64,000 bases of DNA from JANPLN01 sp043757265 (GTDB lineage Bacteria > Bdellovibrionota > Bdellovibrionia > Bdellovibrionales > JAGQZY01): NCBI GenBank assembly GCA_043757265.1, contig JAYUQP010000067.1:6287-70286 (forward strand), read 5' to 3'. Positions within the stretch are counted from its first letter, which is position 1. The number at the start of each line of letters is the position of its first letter. This document shows positions 44,269 to 53,480 of this stretch, one piece after another. The notes below the pieces were generated by a model. That model was not told the DNA's origin. It made no database searches and saw nothing but the letters and a program-made list of their open reading frames with translations. Position numbers and translations under genes: made by a program.

Positions 44269-45756
44269 CTACAATGGGTGGCCGGCATCGATTTTCTGGA
44301 TGGCGTCGTAAATGTTTTGCGTTTCGCTGGCGTTAAATTTGGCAGCATAGCCATGCAGTTTTCGTAATACAGGGAGCAAGTGCGACCAAGCATCAAAATT
44401 GGGGTTTGTGGTTGCACGGTCAATCAGTTGCGCCAGTGATTGCTTTTGCATCGAACTTAAACCACCCTGGCTCCAAGCCAAAGCAAGACCTGTTGCAAAG
44501 GGTTCCATGCTTCCGTCGTTTTGCAGCGATGCCAACAACGTTTGCGCCTCCTGCACTCGATCCAACATCACTAGGCTTTGTGCCAACATGTAACGATATG
44601 TGGCGGGCGGAGTGTTCATTTGCGAAATCAAGTCTACAACTTTACTATGCATCTTCTCGCCCTGATAAAACTGAAGAAGGCTTTGGCAATTTGCAATTCG
44701 GCACATTTCTGTAAAAATTGTTTCAGCATCTTGCAGACGACGGTCGCGCATGAGGCTAAATCCAAAAAGTTCTAAATTGTGCGCGTAGTGCCACATTTCA
44801 GACTGATCTGGGGTGTAGCTCGAAAGCGGAGCACCCTCAACTTTTACATTCGCACAGAGTGGATCTTGCACACGAAACACCGCTTGGTGAATGCAATGAG
44901 CCTTTAAAAAGTGTGTGCTTGCCTCACTCCACCCGCCCACCATAGGAAGCACGTGGCCCAGCATGTGCACATTGTGTGGCGCATTTGGCGTGAGAACCAC
45001 CAGTCTGCGCGCAAAGTCCACAGCGACTTGATACTGCCCCGCATTTTCGTTGTTGTGTACAAGGTAGTGAATGATGCCAGAGTGCTCAGGAAAACGCTGA
45101 ACGCCTTCATCGAGCAATGCAGAATCGCCCAAGTCCCATCCCGCCATGGCGAAAGCCTCGGGATCGTTGTACTGACTGATCAAAATACTAAGAGCTTCCC
45201 ATAGCTGATTCCCTGCATTGGGGCCTTTAAAACTTTTTGACGTCATTGAAATCAATGGCTGAGCCTGAATGCCATATTGTGCCTGGTACAGCAGTTGAAA
45301 AACATCAACCCACAAGCGATCCTGTTCGTTATCGCGAACATCTACAGCTACTGACTGAGCTTTGTTCAGCAAATTAGCTAAAACCGTTGGCAATTTTGAT
45401 TGATCGCGATTCAGCATGGTGAATGCTTGCGCCAAACCTACATAGGCGCGGGCCATTTTTGGATCGCGGTCGATGGCTTCGTAAAATGAACGGACCGCAT
45501 CTTCCCACTGAAACGCATGATTGAGAGCAATTCCCTGTTTTGTGTATTGTAAAGCCAGTTCCTGATCCTGACCTGCCGGGAGTGAAGACACCATAGCTAT
45601 GTCTTTGTACAAGCCGACGCCAGGTAGAATCTCGATGGCCGAAGTCAGATATTCTTCAGAAACACTGCCCACTGAACCAAGCTGATGCTTGCCGTCGGCA
45701 TGCGCCTGCGCGTTGATGCAAAAAATGAAAAAGACCGATAGTATAAACTTTAGCAT
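44269..45756 (-). CDS. TPR-repeat secreted protein
   Basis: A 495-residue protein with a signal peptide (ILSVFFIFCINAQAHA) and helical repeats. At least one clear TPR is present near residue 75 (YTKQGIALNHAFQWEDAVRSFYEAIDRDP is its span), with weaker repeats to the end. Histidine motifs such as IIHYLVHNNENAG and HNVHMLGHVLPM recall TPR proteins that also bind metal. The role is unknown; periplasmic or outer-membrane scaffolding is likely. It is divergent from dinB. Confidence 0.75.
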   Translation of the reverse strand: MLKFILSVFFIFCINAQAHADGKHQLGSVGSVSEEYLTSAIEILPGVGLYKDIAMVSSLPAGQDQELALQYTKQGIALNHAFQWEDAVRSFYEAIDRDPKMARAYVGLAQAFTMLNRDQSKLPTVLANLLNKAQSVAVDVRDNEQDRLWVDVFQLLYQAQYGIQAQPLISMTSKSFKGPNAGNQLWEALSILISQYNDPEAFAMAGWDLGDSALLDEGVQRFPEHSGIIHYLVHNNENAGQYQVAVDFARRLVVLTPNAPHNVHMLGHVLPMVGGWSEASTHFLKAHCIHQAVFRVQDPLCANVKVEGAPLSSYTPDQSEMWHYAHNLELFGFSLMRDRRLQDAETIFTEMCRIANCQSLLQFYQGEKMHSKVVDLISQMNTPPATYRYMLAQSLVMLDRVQEAQTLLASLQNDGSMEPFATGLALAWSQGGLSSMQKQSLAQLIDRATTNPNFDAWSHLLPVLRKLHGYAAKFNASETQNIYDAIQKIDAGHPL

Positions 45757-45826
45757 GGAAACCCCCGTATTAATTTTTTACGAATGAGCTGATGATCTAA
45801 CTGGTTTTATGCTGATTGGCAACGAT

Positions 45827-47047
45827 ATGTCGAATCCCCTGCGCTCTCTCTATGTCGATTTAAACTCTTTTTTTGCCTCTTGCGAACAGCAGGACAACCC
45901 TGACCTGCGTGGCAAGCCCGTGGCCGTGGTTCCGATGCTCGCCGACTCCACGGCAGTAATTGCAGCCAGTTACGAAGCAAAAGCCTTCGGGATAAAAACC
46001 AACACTCGCGTGAGCGACGCAAAAAGAATGTGCCCCAGGCTTATTTTGATTGAAGCAAGCCACGGCAGATACGTAAAGTTTCACCATGCCGTGATCCAGG
46101 CCATCGATAAAATCTTACCCGTCGCTGCAGTTTGTTCCATCGACGAGATCGCCTGCGAGCTCACCGGCAGTCAACAGCAAATAGAAAAGGCCAGCTTTTT
46201 AGCAAATGAGATAAAAAAAGTTCTCGCGCAGGATGTGGGCGAATTTATCAAGGCCTCCATCGGCGTCGCACCTAATTTTTTAGTCGCCAAAATTGCCTGC
46301 GATATGCAAAAGCCCGATGGACTGACCGTCATCGAAGACTATGAGCTGCCTCATCGCTTGTTTCAGCTTCAGCTGCAAGACATTCCCGGCATCGGAAAGC
46401 GGATGGACGAGCGTTTAAAAAATCAAGGGGTCCACACCATGATTGACCTTCTTTCGAGCGGCGAGCAAAAAATGCGCGGTCTTTGGGGAAGTGTGCACGG
46501 TGCGCGCTTGCATCATCTGTTAAACGGCGGCTGGATTGACCTGCAAAAAGAATCGCCCCCGAAATCCATTGGACACTCCCATGTGCTCCCTCCCGTGGAG
46601 CGCCACACGGCAGGGGCACTCACCGTCGCCCATAAACTTTTGTGGAAGGCAGCTGTTCGCTTGCGCGCAAAAAAAATGATGGCGCGAAAACTCAGTTTAT
46701 CTTTGCGCTACCTCGACGGGGATCGGTTTTTTCAAGACATCGGCTTTGAAGGGACGCAAGATTCAAGTTTTCTTCTAAAGCAAATCAATGCGCTTTACGA
46801 AAACTCGTTTCACAAAAAAAAGCCGGTAAAAGTATCCATTGTCCTATTCGATTTTATTTCTGAGTACGAACATCAGCTATCGCTGTTTACCAATAACAGC
46901 CGGGCACAAAAAACCTTTAAAGCCGTGGACGAAATCAACGCCCGCTATGGAAAAAACACAATTTACGTAGGCTCTTTGCATGAAAAGATGGAAGCCGCTC
47001 CCACCCGCATCGCTTTTCAACGCATTCCAGGCTTAGACGAAGTTTAA
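45827..47047 (+). CDS. dinB: DNA polymerase IV (Y family)
   Basis: A 406-residue translesion polymerase. The palm has SLYVDLNSFFASCEQQ with the first metal-binding Asp and CSIDEIACEL with the SxDE pair. The helix-hairpin-helix LQDIPGIGKRM is in the thumb. Near residue 365 the sequence QLSLF matches the beta-clamp-binding motif, placed as in Pol IV. The ATG at 45827 is preferred; one at 45809 would add six residues. It acts at stalled forks and is error-prone. No LexA box was recognised upstream. Confidence 0.9.
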   Translation: MSNPLRSLYVDLNSFFASCEQQDNPDLRGKPVAVVPMLADSTAVIAASYEAKAFGIKTNTRVSDAKRMCPRLILIEASHGRYVKFHHAVIQAIDKILPVAAVCSIDEIACELTGSQQQIEKASFLANEIKKVLAQDVGEFIKASIGVAPNFLVAKIACDMQKPDGLTVIEDYELPHRLFQLQLQDIPGIGKRMDERLKNQGVHTMIDLLSSGEQKMRGLWGSVHGARLHHLLNGGWIDLQKESPPKSIGHSHVLPPVERHTAGALTVAHKLLWKAAVRLRAKKMMARKLSLSLRYLDGDRFFQDIGFEGTQDSSFLLKQINALYENSFHKKKPVKVSIVLFDFISEYEHQLSLFTNNSRAQKTFKAVDEINARYGKNTIYVGSLHEKMEAAPTRIAFQRIPGLDEV

Positions 47048-47076
47048 ATGCACGCGACAGATATCTGATATCTCAG

Positions 47077-47155
47077 AAAGGTACCAAGTACCTTTTCCGG
47101 TGATATATGCGATCTCACCTCATCCACGTGCGCGGAAAAGGTACTTGGTACCTTT
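47077..47155. terminator. Perfect 23-bp inverted repeat with GTACCTTTT arms
   Basis: The arm at 47077-47099 begins AAAGGTACCAAGTACC and pairs without mismatch with 47133-47155 across 33 bases; the right arm runs into TTTTT. Each arm is itself nearly palindromic (GGTACCAAGTACC). A third partial copy (TTGGTACCTTTT) lies at 47212-47223, at the stop of the protease-like gene. It lies between convergent genes and probably stops transcription both ways. Confidence 0.8.
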
Positions 47156-47221
47156 TTACGCGCGCGGAACAGGAACGCTGCCGCCCGACCGTCCGAGATG
47201 CTCGCTGCGGCTTGGTACCTT

Positions 47222-48325
47222 TTAATTCGCAAAGAGCACACGGCACTGGCGGCCAAAGCCCCGACCAGAGGATTGCACATCGGTGACAATTTTCAAAACT
47301 TCAGACTGATTGGAAAGGTCTGTAATACTTTGCAGGATATGTTCGACATCGAGGACGATGGCACCAACCGATTTTCCCGCTCGATCTCGAACAACTTTCG
47401 TGACGATACCGACAAGCTCTCCGATCTCGTTAAAAACGCCGCCGCCCGCCATTGTTTTTTCAAACTCGCCCAGCAAAAAATATTGGATGTTTGTATCCAG
47501 ATTCAGCACATATTTTCGTGAAATATTTTCTGACACCTTGTCGGACTGAACTTGCGAAAACACAAACGCCATCTTTGGAACACTTTCCGCAAGCGGCTTC
47601 GACACCCCCATTACAAGAACTCGCGTTCCTACCGGGGTTGATTTGGTAAGTGGAAGTTTTTGCAGGCGCGCGGTTTTCAACGGCCCAAGCGCTGGTCGGC
47701 TGGCAATCGGCGTATCAATGGCCTCACGCACAGTGTACTTCGCATCCAAGTTGGTTTCACCGACTGCGATGTCTACAGTGTTTCCGGTCATCAGGTAAAG
47801 CCCAAAATTCATAACCTGATCTCGCATGATCAAAGATTCGTTCACCGTGTAAGGAGGATGAAACATTGATAGGCCATACCAGCCTTTTGAGGTCACGCTA
47901 TTTTCGCCTCGCCAAGCAGGCAAAACGACGTGTGACTTCTCATCGACGATGGATCCAATGGGATTGCCGTGCGGCTGATCAAGTGAAATACGAGTCACAT
48001 TTAACAACTCAAAATTATTGTACATAAGCACGTGGCCCGCCGTTAAAATGATCGGCTGATTTTTTTTATTGAATCCTAAAATTACACCGCTTGCGGTTTG
48101 CTCTGTGGCCAACAGCTCCACCATATACGGGCGAACTCGATCAATGAGTTGCTGGTAGCCTTCGGCGACATAAAGCTTTGCCTCTTCAACTGGAATAATG
48201 TCGTTGAGGAAAAAGTAGCCAAGCTGCGGCCGAGAGTCAGCGCGTTCACCATCAGCGCCAGACCCAACTTCAGCAGCTTGAACTTGTGCGCACCCTAACA
48301 AGAGAACAATAAAATAGTTCCACAT
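47222..48325 (-). CDS. Trypsin-like serine peptidase homologue lacking the catalytic serine
   Basis: A 367-residue exported protein from the ATG at 48325 (GGAGGG upstream; the frame is open to 48349), with a signal peptide (FIVLLLGCAQVQA). The S1-type fold shows the catalytic His in ILTAGHVL and Asp in TVDIAVGE. The expected GxSGG is TMAGGGVFNEIGELVGI, with codon GCG (Ala) at the Ser position. It therefore should not cleave by the usual triad and may be a binding protein or inhibitor. The rest of the domain is intact, so this is not an obvious pseudogene. Confidence 0.75.
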   Translation of the reverse strand: MWNYFIVLLLGCAQVQAAEVGSGADGERADSRPQLGYFFLNDIIPVEEAKLYVAEGYQQLIDRVRPYMVELLATEQTASGVILGFNKKNQPIILTAGHVLMYNNFELLNVTRISLDQPHGNPIGSIVDEKSHVVLPAWRGENSVTSKGWYGLSMFHPPYTVNESLIMRDQVMNFGLYLMTGNTVDIAVGETNLDAKYTVREAIDTPIASRPALGPLKTARLQKLPLTKSTPVGTRVLVMGVSKPLAESVPKMAFVFSQVQSDKVSENISRKYVLNLDTNIQYFLLGEFEKTMAGGGVFNEIGELVGIVTKVVRDRAGKSVGAIVLDVEHILQSITDLSNQSEVLKIVTDVQSSGRGFGRQCRVLFAN

Positions 48326-48490
48326 AAAAAGCCCTCCGAAATGTAACATTACGTCTCGGTAACACTGGTCTTAAAAAACTTCCAATTTTCTTTGTGGGGT
48401 GTATAAAATCTATCTTTCAGAATGGCGGCTCGCTGAGACGTGGTTTGCTGGGATTAACTGGCTAAAATTTGCTGCTTGTAGAACCAACAC

Positions 48491-50110
48491 CTAGATTTTG
48501 AGACCTGAACTGAAAGGAGATCCAAAGACCACGCCTTCGTTCTCTTTTTCAAGCCACTTCATATCCCACTCGTTGTCGACGAGGATCACTGGCTGATCGT
48601 TCATGTCTCGATAAACTATGTTCACGCCTTTTATATCCGTGCAGGGCTTATCGTCCTTGCGTGGCCAGCGGGCCACGGTTTGGGTCATGCGCTGCATTTT
48701 GGTTTCAAGATTGTACTCGTCCTCAAGACGATATTTAAGCACTTCAAACTGAAGCTCGCCGACCACGCCGATGAGCGGATCCTGCATGCCGACGATGGGA
48801 TCAAAAAATAGCTGAATCGCCCCTTCTTCCGAAAGCTCTTTTAAGCCTTTTTGCAGCTTCTGCCGTTTTAAAGCATCAGTCACTGTCATTTTTGCAAACA
48901 TCTCGGGTGAAAATTTAGGGATGTCTTCGAAAAACAACGATTTGGTGGTGCTTACTGAATCACCGATTTGAAAATTTCCGCTGTCGCTCACCCCAATGAT
49001 GTCGCCCGCGTAGGCGGCGTCGATGGTCTCGCGATCCTGTGCGGTAAACTGATTGGAATGGGAAAGACGAAGTTCCCGATTCAACCTGTGATGCTGCACC
49101 TTCATTCCACGTTGGAACTCACCTGAGCAAATTCGCATAAAGGCGATGCGATCGCGATGCTTGCGGTCCATGTTGGCCTGAATTTTAAAAATAAATCCCG
49201 AAAAGTAATCCTCGTATGGGTTTACCGTACGCCCGTCTTTGGTTTGATGGGCTCCGGGAGGGGGCGCCCAGCGGGTAAAATAATCTAAAAATAAATCCAC
49301 GCCGAAATTCATCTTGGCACTGCCAAAAAATGCAGGCGAAATTTTACCTGCGTTAAACTCTTTGATATCAAATTCATCATTATCGGCATCGATCAACTGA
49401 ATTTCTTCGAGCACGCTTTCGTAGATGTCTCGGTGGAGCCATTCTTTCCAGCGCGGGTCTTTAAAATTAGACATCGGCACCACCTCGTACTCGACGGTTT
49501 GTTTACCGCCGTCATCTTTGTTGGTGCTTTTTTTGTACAAGTAAACCTTTTTTGCAAGACGATCGTAGACGCCTTTAAAAAGTTCACCCACACCAAGGGG
49601 CCAGTTAACGGGATAGCACCTCATTTTAAGGGTGGTTTCGATCTCGTCGATGAGTTCCAGGGGAGCTTTCCCTTCGCGATCGCACTTATTAATAAATGTA
49701 AAAATTGGAATTTTTCGATAGTTACAAACTTCGTAAAGTTTTTTTGTTCGATCTTCCACGCCTTTTGCAACATCGATCAACATCAGTGCGGTGTCAGCCG
49801 CCACGAGTGTTCTGTAGGTGTCTTCGGAGAAGTCTTTGTGGCCGGGAGTATCTAGTAAGTTAATTCGCAGGTTATTGTAATCAAAATTGATAACACTCGA
49901 GGTGATCGAAATGCCCCGCTCCTGCTCCATGGTCATCCAGTCCGAAGTGGCGGCTTTTGTGCCTTTTTTACCTTTAACTTCACCAGTTTCGCGTATCACG
50001 CCGCCGTGATAGATCAGCTTTTCGGTGATCGTGGTTTTCCCGGCATCGGGATGTGAGATGATCGCGAATGTGCGTCGTTTTTTGATTTGTTCCTGTATTA
50101 ACTGAGACAT
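48491..50110 (-). CDS. prfC: Peptide chain release factor 3
   Basis: A 539-residue translational GTPase. The P-loop is SHPDAGKTTITEKL, then DTPGHKDFSEDTYR and NKCDREG for the G3 and G4 motifs. The RF3-specific C-terminal region includes VVGELQFEVLKYRLEDEYN. It recycles RF1 and RF2 after peptide release. The length is normal. It is divergent from trhO, with about 70 bp between. Confidence 0.96.
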   Translation of the reverse strand: MSQLIQEQIKKRRTFAIISHPDAGKTTITEKLIYHGGVIRETGEVKGKKGTKAATSDWMTMEQERGISITSSVINFDYNNLRINLLDTPGHKDFSEDTYRTLVAADTALMLIDVAKGVEDRTKKLYEVCNYRKIPIFTFINKCDREGKAPLELIDEIETTLKMRCYPVNWPLGVGELFKGVYDRLAKKVYLYKKSTNKDDGGKQTVEYEVVPMSNFKDPRWKEWLHRDIYESVLEEIQLIDADNDEFDIKEFNAGKISPAFFGSAKMNFGVDLFLDYFTRWAPPPGAHQTKDGRTVNPYEDYFSGFIFKIQANMDRKHRDRIAFMRICSGEFQRGMKVQHHRLNRELRLSHSNQFTAQDRETIDAAYAGDIIGVSDSGNFQIGDSVSTTKSLFFEDIPKFSPEMFAKMTVTDALKRQKLQKGLKELSEEGAIQLFFDPIVGMQDPLIGVVGELQFEVLKYRLEDEYNLETKMQRMTQTVARWPRKDDKPCTDIKGVNIVYRDMNDQPVILVDNEWDMKWLEKENEGVVFGSPFSSGLKI

Positions 50111-50179
50111 AAGTGCACGAAGCTAGCAGCTCACGCCCCTCTAGACAATCTTTCAAAAAAGTATTAAAAGTTTGAGTCA

Positions 50180-51109
50180 ATGCAGCAATTCACTATCAAA
50201 ACTTTTTACGCATTCAGCCCGCTTTCCGAATCATCGCTTGCTAACATGAGCCAGATGCTTGCGCAAAAAGCCGCCGAAACCAATATCATTGGTCTGATGA
50301 TACTGGGCAAAGAAGGTTTCAACACCACTCTAGCGAGTACGAACGAATCCGCTCTTGATGAATTTATTCTCGAAATCAAAACGGTGATCGGCATTGTGGA
50401 AACGTCCCTGATCAAAAAAAGTTCAAGCGACAAGCGCCCGTTTCGCAGATTTGACGTCAAAGTTCGCGATGAGATCGTGACCTTTGAACGCGCGGAGTTT
50501 GTTCCAAAGGGCGAACACCGTCATTTATCGCCCGCAGATTGGAACACGTACCTTGACCGCGACGATGTGGTGGTGATCGATACGCGAAATTATTACGAGA
50601 CTGAGATTGGAAAATTTAAAAACGCTTTAGACTTTGAAATTGAAGAATTCGTTGAGTTTTCTGATAAAATAAAAACGCTCGACACTGATCGCGAAAAGCC
50701 ACATTTGATTTACTGCACCGGCGGCATCCGCTGCGAAAAAGCGATTTACGAAATGGAAGCCCAGGGGTTTAAAAATGTGTTTCAGCTTGAGGGTGGAATT
50801 CTTAATTATCTTGAGCAGTATCCGGATAAAAACTTCGATGGCGAGTGTTTTGTATTTGATTCGCGCGTGGCCGTGGATCAAAAACTTCAGCCGTCACAAC
50901 AGTATTCGCTGTGCCCGCACTGCGGGGATATTTCGAGCGAAGCTCAAGATTGCCTGAAATGCGACCATCATTTCTTACTTTGCAAAAAGTGTTTGGAAAA
51001 ATCAGCGGAAGACACAACCCTTAAAACCTGCTCCAAAAACTGCCGTCATCATTATAAATTGCGCCCCGACCGCAAAGGTCCACATCAGAAACAATTTTAC
51101 ACCGATTAG
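50180..51109 (+). CDS. trhO: tRNA uridine(34) hydroxylase TrhO (rhodanese family)
   Basis: A 309-residue protein of the UPF0176/TrhO family. An N-terminal ferredoxin-like domain is followed by a rhodanese domain with the active-site loop IYCTGGIRCEKA. The C-terminal region is rich in cysteines (CPHCGD, CLKCDHH, LCKKC, KTCSKNC), probably a zinc site. TrhO adds oxygen to U34 of certain tRNAs on the way to mo5U-type modifications. The gene is intact. Confidence 0.93.
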   Translation: MQQFTIKTFYAFSPLSESSLANMSQMLAQKAAETNIIGLMILGKEGFNTTLASTNESALDEFILEIKTVIGIVETSLIKKSSSDKRPFRRFDVKVRDEIVTFERAEFVPKGEHRHLSPADWNTYLDRDDVVVIDTRNYYETEIGKFKNALDFEIEEFVEFSDKIKTLDTDREKPHLIYCTGGIRCEKAIYEMEAQGFKNVFQLEGGILNYLEQYPDKNFDGECFVFDSRVAVDQKLQPSQQYSLCPHCGDISSEAQDCLKCDHHFLLCKKCLEKSAEDTTLKTCSKNCRHHYKLRPDRKGPHQKQFYTD

Positions 51110-51134
51110 TTGCAATTCTAACGAAAATTGCGAA

Positions 51135-51551
51135 TCAAACGAAGGCTAATAGAACTATCAGTGACCACATCAAAAGAAGACACAACCAGCCCGCAACGTA
51201 GGCCAACATACGAAGGCGCACATTGTTTGATCCCAAGTGCACATAGCTATGCACCATTCTCGTCAAGATAAAGCCCCAAGCCAAAAGGCTGAGGTACGAC
51301 GAGCTGTAAAGCGGCATGGTTTGCGCGGCTACAAGGGTGATCAGAAACAGTACCGGCAGTTGAAACTGATTATCAAAGTGGCGGCCGAAAATGATTACTT
51401 TTTCTGGAACCGGATGTTTTGATGCATCGTAAGTGCGAAAGTGGCCAACGCTAAGTTCCTTATTTTTAATCGCGCGAAAACGCACAATAAAATTACAGAT
51501 ACCCATCGCAAAAATATAAAAAATCATTACGGCAATTTGATTGAGAAACAT
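51135..51551 (-). CDS. MAPEG family membrane protein
   Basis: A 138-residue protein with four helices and the MAPEG signature. GRHFDNQFQLPVLFLI is the conserved E/N-x-x-Q-type segment, followed by GFILTRMVHSYVHLGSNNVRLR. Family members include microsomal glutathione transferases and eicosanoid-related enzymes; the bacterial function is usually undefined. It is convergent with trhO. Confidence 0.88.
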   Translation of the reverse strand: MFLNQIAVMIFYIFAMGICNFIVRFRAIKNKELSVGHFRTYDASKHPVPEKVIIFGRHFDNQFQLPVLFLITLVAAQTMPLYSSSYLSLLAWGFILTRMVHSYVHLGSNNVRLRMLAYVAGWLCLLLMWSLIVLLAFV

Positions 51552-51653
51552 TTATAATCTCCTTGAGGTAAAAAATCCTTCCAAGTAAAGTCTATTTTAA
51601 AAAGTCATGCAATCTTCTTTTGCTCTGGGCGACCAGCTCAGTTATGGTGCACC

Positions 51654-53117
51654 ATGATTTCCACTTCTCCGATAAAAGATACCACCGCCGTTTTAGTTTC
51701 CATTCAACTTCCTAATGTTTCAGACCATGAGGTTGAGGGCTCGCTTGCCGAGCTTGGCCGTTTGGTAAGCACCATGGGAGCGCGAGTGATCGGCCAGATG
51801 GTGCAGCGCCGATCCACCGAGCGCGGGCTCACTGTTCTTGGCGATGGTAAGCTGAAAGAGCTTGCCCGCTGGACAGGTGGTTCGGGTACCGTGGGACCAG
51901 GCTTCGTGAAGAAAAAGCATAAAGCTGCACTGAAGTTTGAAGGCGAAGATTCCAATGACAACGACGACAACAGTATTGACGAAGAGCTTGGCGAAACGGA
52001 CGATTCTGCTACGGAATCAGCGGACAGCGATGCCGTTGAGGGCGCCTCAGCTACAAAAGCTCCAACAGAACTTGCCAAGGTTGTCATTTTTGATTGCGAT
52101 CTTTCCCCCTCACAACTTCGTAATGTCGAAAGCGCTGTAGGCGTAAAAGTCTACGACCGCACGGGTGTGATTATCGAAATTTTTAGTCGCCACGCCCGCA
52201 CCAAGGCGGCGAAGCTGCAGGTAGAGATCGCCCGTTTGGCTTATCTCGCTCCCCGCATTCGCGAAACTGGCGCCAAAGACGATCGCCAGGAAGGCGGCGG
52301 CGGAAAAGGTTCTGGAGAAACTAGCATCGAACTCGACAAGCGAAACATTCGCGATCGCATCAAAGAACTTAAAGAAGAACTTGCAGCAATCGCTGATGAG
52401 CAAAACGTTCGCCGCGCCCGCCGTGGCCAAGAAATCTCTGTGGCGCTCGTCGGCTATACAAACGCCGGTAAGTCTTCTCTCATGCGCGCCCTTACCGGGA
52501 GCGATGTGATTGTGGCCGACAAACTTTTTGCCACACTTGACACCACAGTGCGCTCACTCCATCCCGAAACGGTGCCCAAAATTTTAATTTCCGACACCGT
52601 AGGGTTCATAAAAAAACTTCCGCACGATCTTGTAGCCTCGTTCAAGTCCACGCTCGACGAAGCGCTGAGTGCCTCGTTGTTGCTGTACGTTGTAGATTCT
52701 TCAGATCCTACATTTCGCTCGCAATTAGAAGTTACGAAAACTGTTTTAGGCGAAGTGGGCGCCAGCGAAATTCCCAGTTTATTAGTGCTCAACAAAGTGG
52801 ATCGCCTACTTCCAGATACATTGGAAAAATTGAAGCAGGAATACCCCGATGCGTATTTTTTATCGGCAACCAACCCAAAGGACGTGGCCCAACTGCGCAT
52901 CCGTTTGATAGAAACCTTCGAAACCGAAATGGTAGAGGAGTCGCTATTTGTCCCGTATCAAGCCCAAGGAGCCATCGGCGAAATCCGCGGACGAATGAGG
53001 GTTCTTGCAGAGTCGTTTGACGAAAATGGCACCACGCTCAAAGTGCGCGCTTATGCCGAGGTGCTCGAGCGCTACAAAACCCGCTTCCAAAAACGCTCCC
53101 AAAACGAGGACTCTTAG
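51654..53117 (+). CDS. hflX: GTPase HflX with acidic insertion
   Basis: A 487-residue ribosome-associated GTPase. The N-terminal HflX domain is split by a roughly 50-residue acidic, Asp/Glu/Ser-rich insertion (about 95-145, with DSNDNDDNSIDEELGE). A glycine-rich stretch (GGGGKGSGETSIELD) then leads into a coiled coil. The G domain shows GYTNAGKSSLM (P-loop), DTVGFIKKLP (G3) and NKVDRL (G4). HflX splits stalled ribosomes under heat stress. The acidic insertion is not in typical members. Confidence 0.92.
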   Translation: MISTSPIKDTTAVLVSIQLPNVSDHEVEGSLAELGRLVSTMGARVIGQMVQRRSTERGLTVLGDGKLKELARWTGGSGTVGPGFVKKKHKAALKFEGEDSNDNDDNSIDEELGETDDSATESADSDAVEGASATKAPTELAKVVIFDCDLSPSQLRNVESAVGVKVYDRTGVIIEIFSRHARTKAAKLQVEIARLAYLAPRIRETGAKDDRQEGGGGKGSGETSIELDKRNIRDRIKELKEELAAIADEQNVRRARRGQEISVALVGYTNAGKSSLMRALTGSDVIVADKLFATLDTTVRSLHPETVPKILISDTVGFIKKLPHDLVASFKSTLDEALSASLLLYVVDSSDPTFRSQLEVTKTVLGEVGASEIPSLLVLNKVDRLLPDTLEKLKQEYPDAYFLSATNPKDVAQLRIRLIETFETEMVEESLFVPYQAQGAIGEIRGRMRVLAESFDENGTTLKVRAYAEVLERYKTRFQKRSQNEDS

Positions 53118-53221
53118 CAATTAGTTAAGGTAAACGCGCGCTTCACCAAATCACCTTAAGTAGAAGCAATAACTGCCACTTTAGAACGCAAAATATTTCC
53201 AATAAAACAGTAAGACGTCGG

Positions 53222-53250
53222 TTGACCTGTAGACACTAAGGCCCTATAAC
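53222..53250 (+). promoter_or_regulatory. Sigma-70-type promoter of tRNA-fMet
   Basis: -35 TTGACC (53222-53227) and -10 TATAAC (53245-53250) are separated by exactly 17 bp, ending 24 bases before the tRNA. Both hexamers match the consensus at five of six positions. Confidence 0.75.
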
Positions 53251-53274
53251 CAGGGGACATTAATCACTCGTTGT

Positions 53275-53355
<81 letters not shown>

Positions 53356-53394
53356 ATACGAGTCCTTTAGTAAATCCAATACTTTAGCAGAAAA

Positions 53395-53426
53395 CGTCGT
53401 AGGTTATACGTCGTAGGCGTCGTAGG
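53395..53426. repeat. Three copies of the att-core 5' motif CGTCGTAGG
   Basis: CGTCGTAGG occurs at 53395, 53409 and 53418, the last two back to back; the same string without its first C opens attL. They may be integrase arm-binding sites or traces of repeated recombination. Confidence 0.6.
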
Positions 53427-53480
53427 TTCGGCCAGGGTTTGTCCTTCATTTGGTTTAATTTTTAACCGATAGGACAAGCA

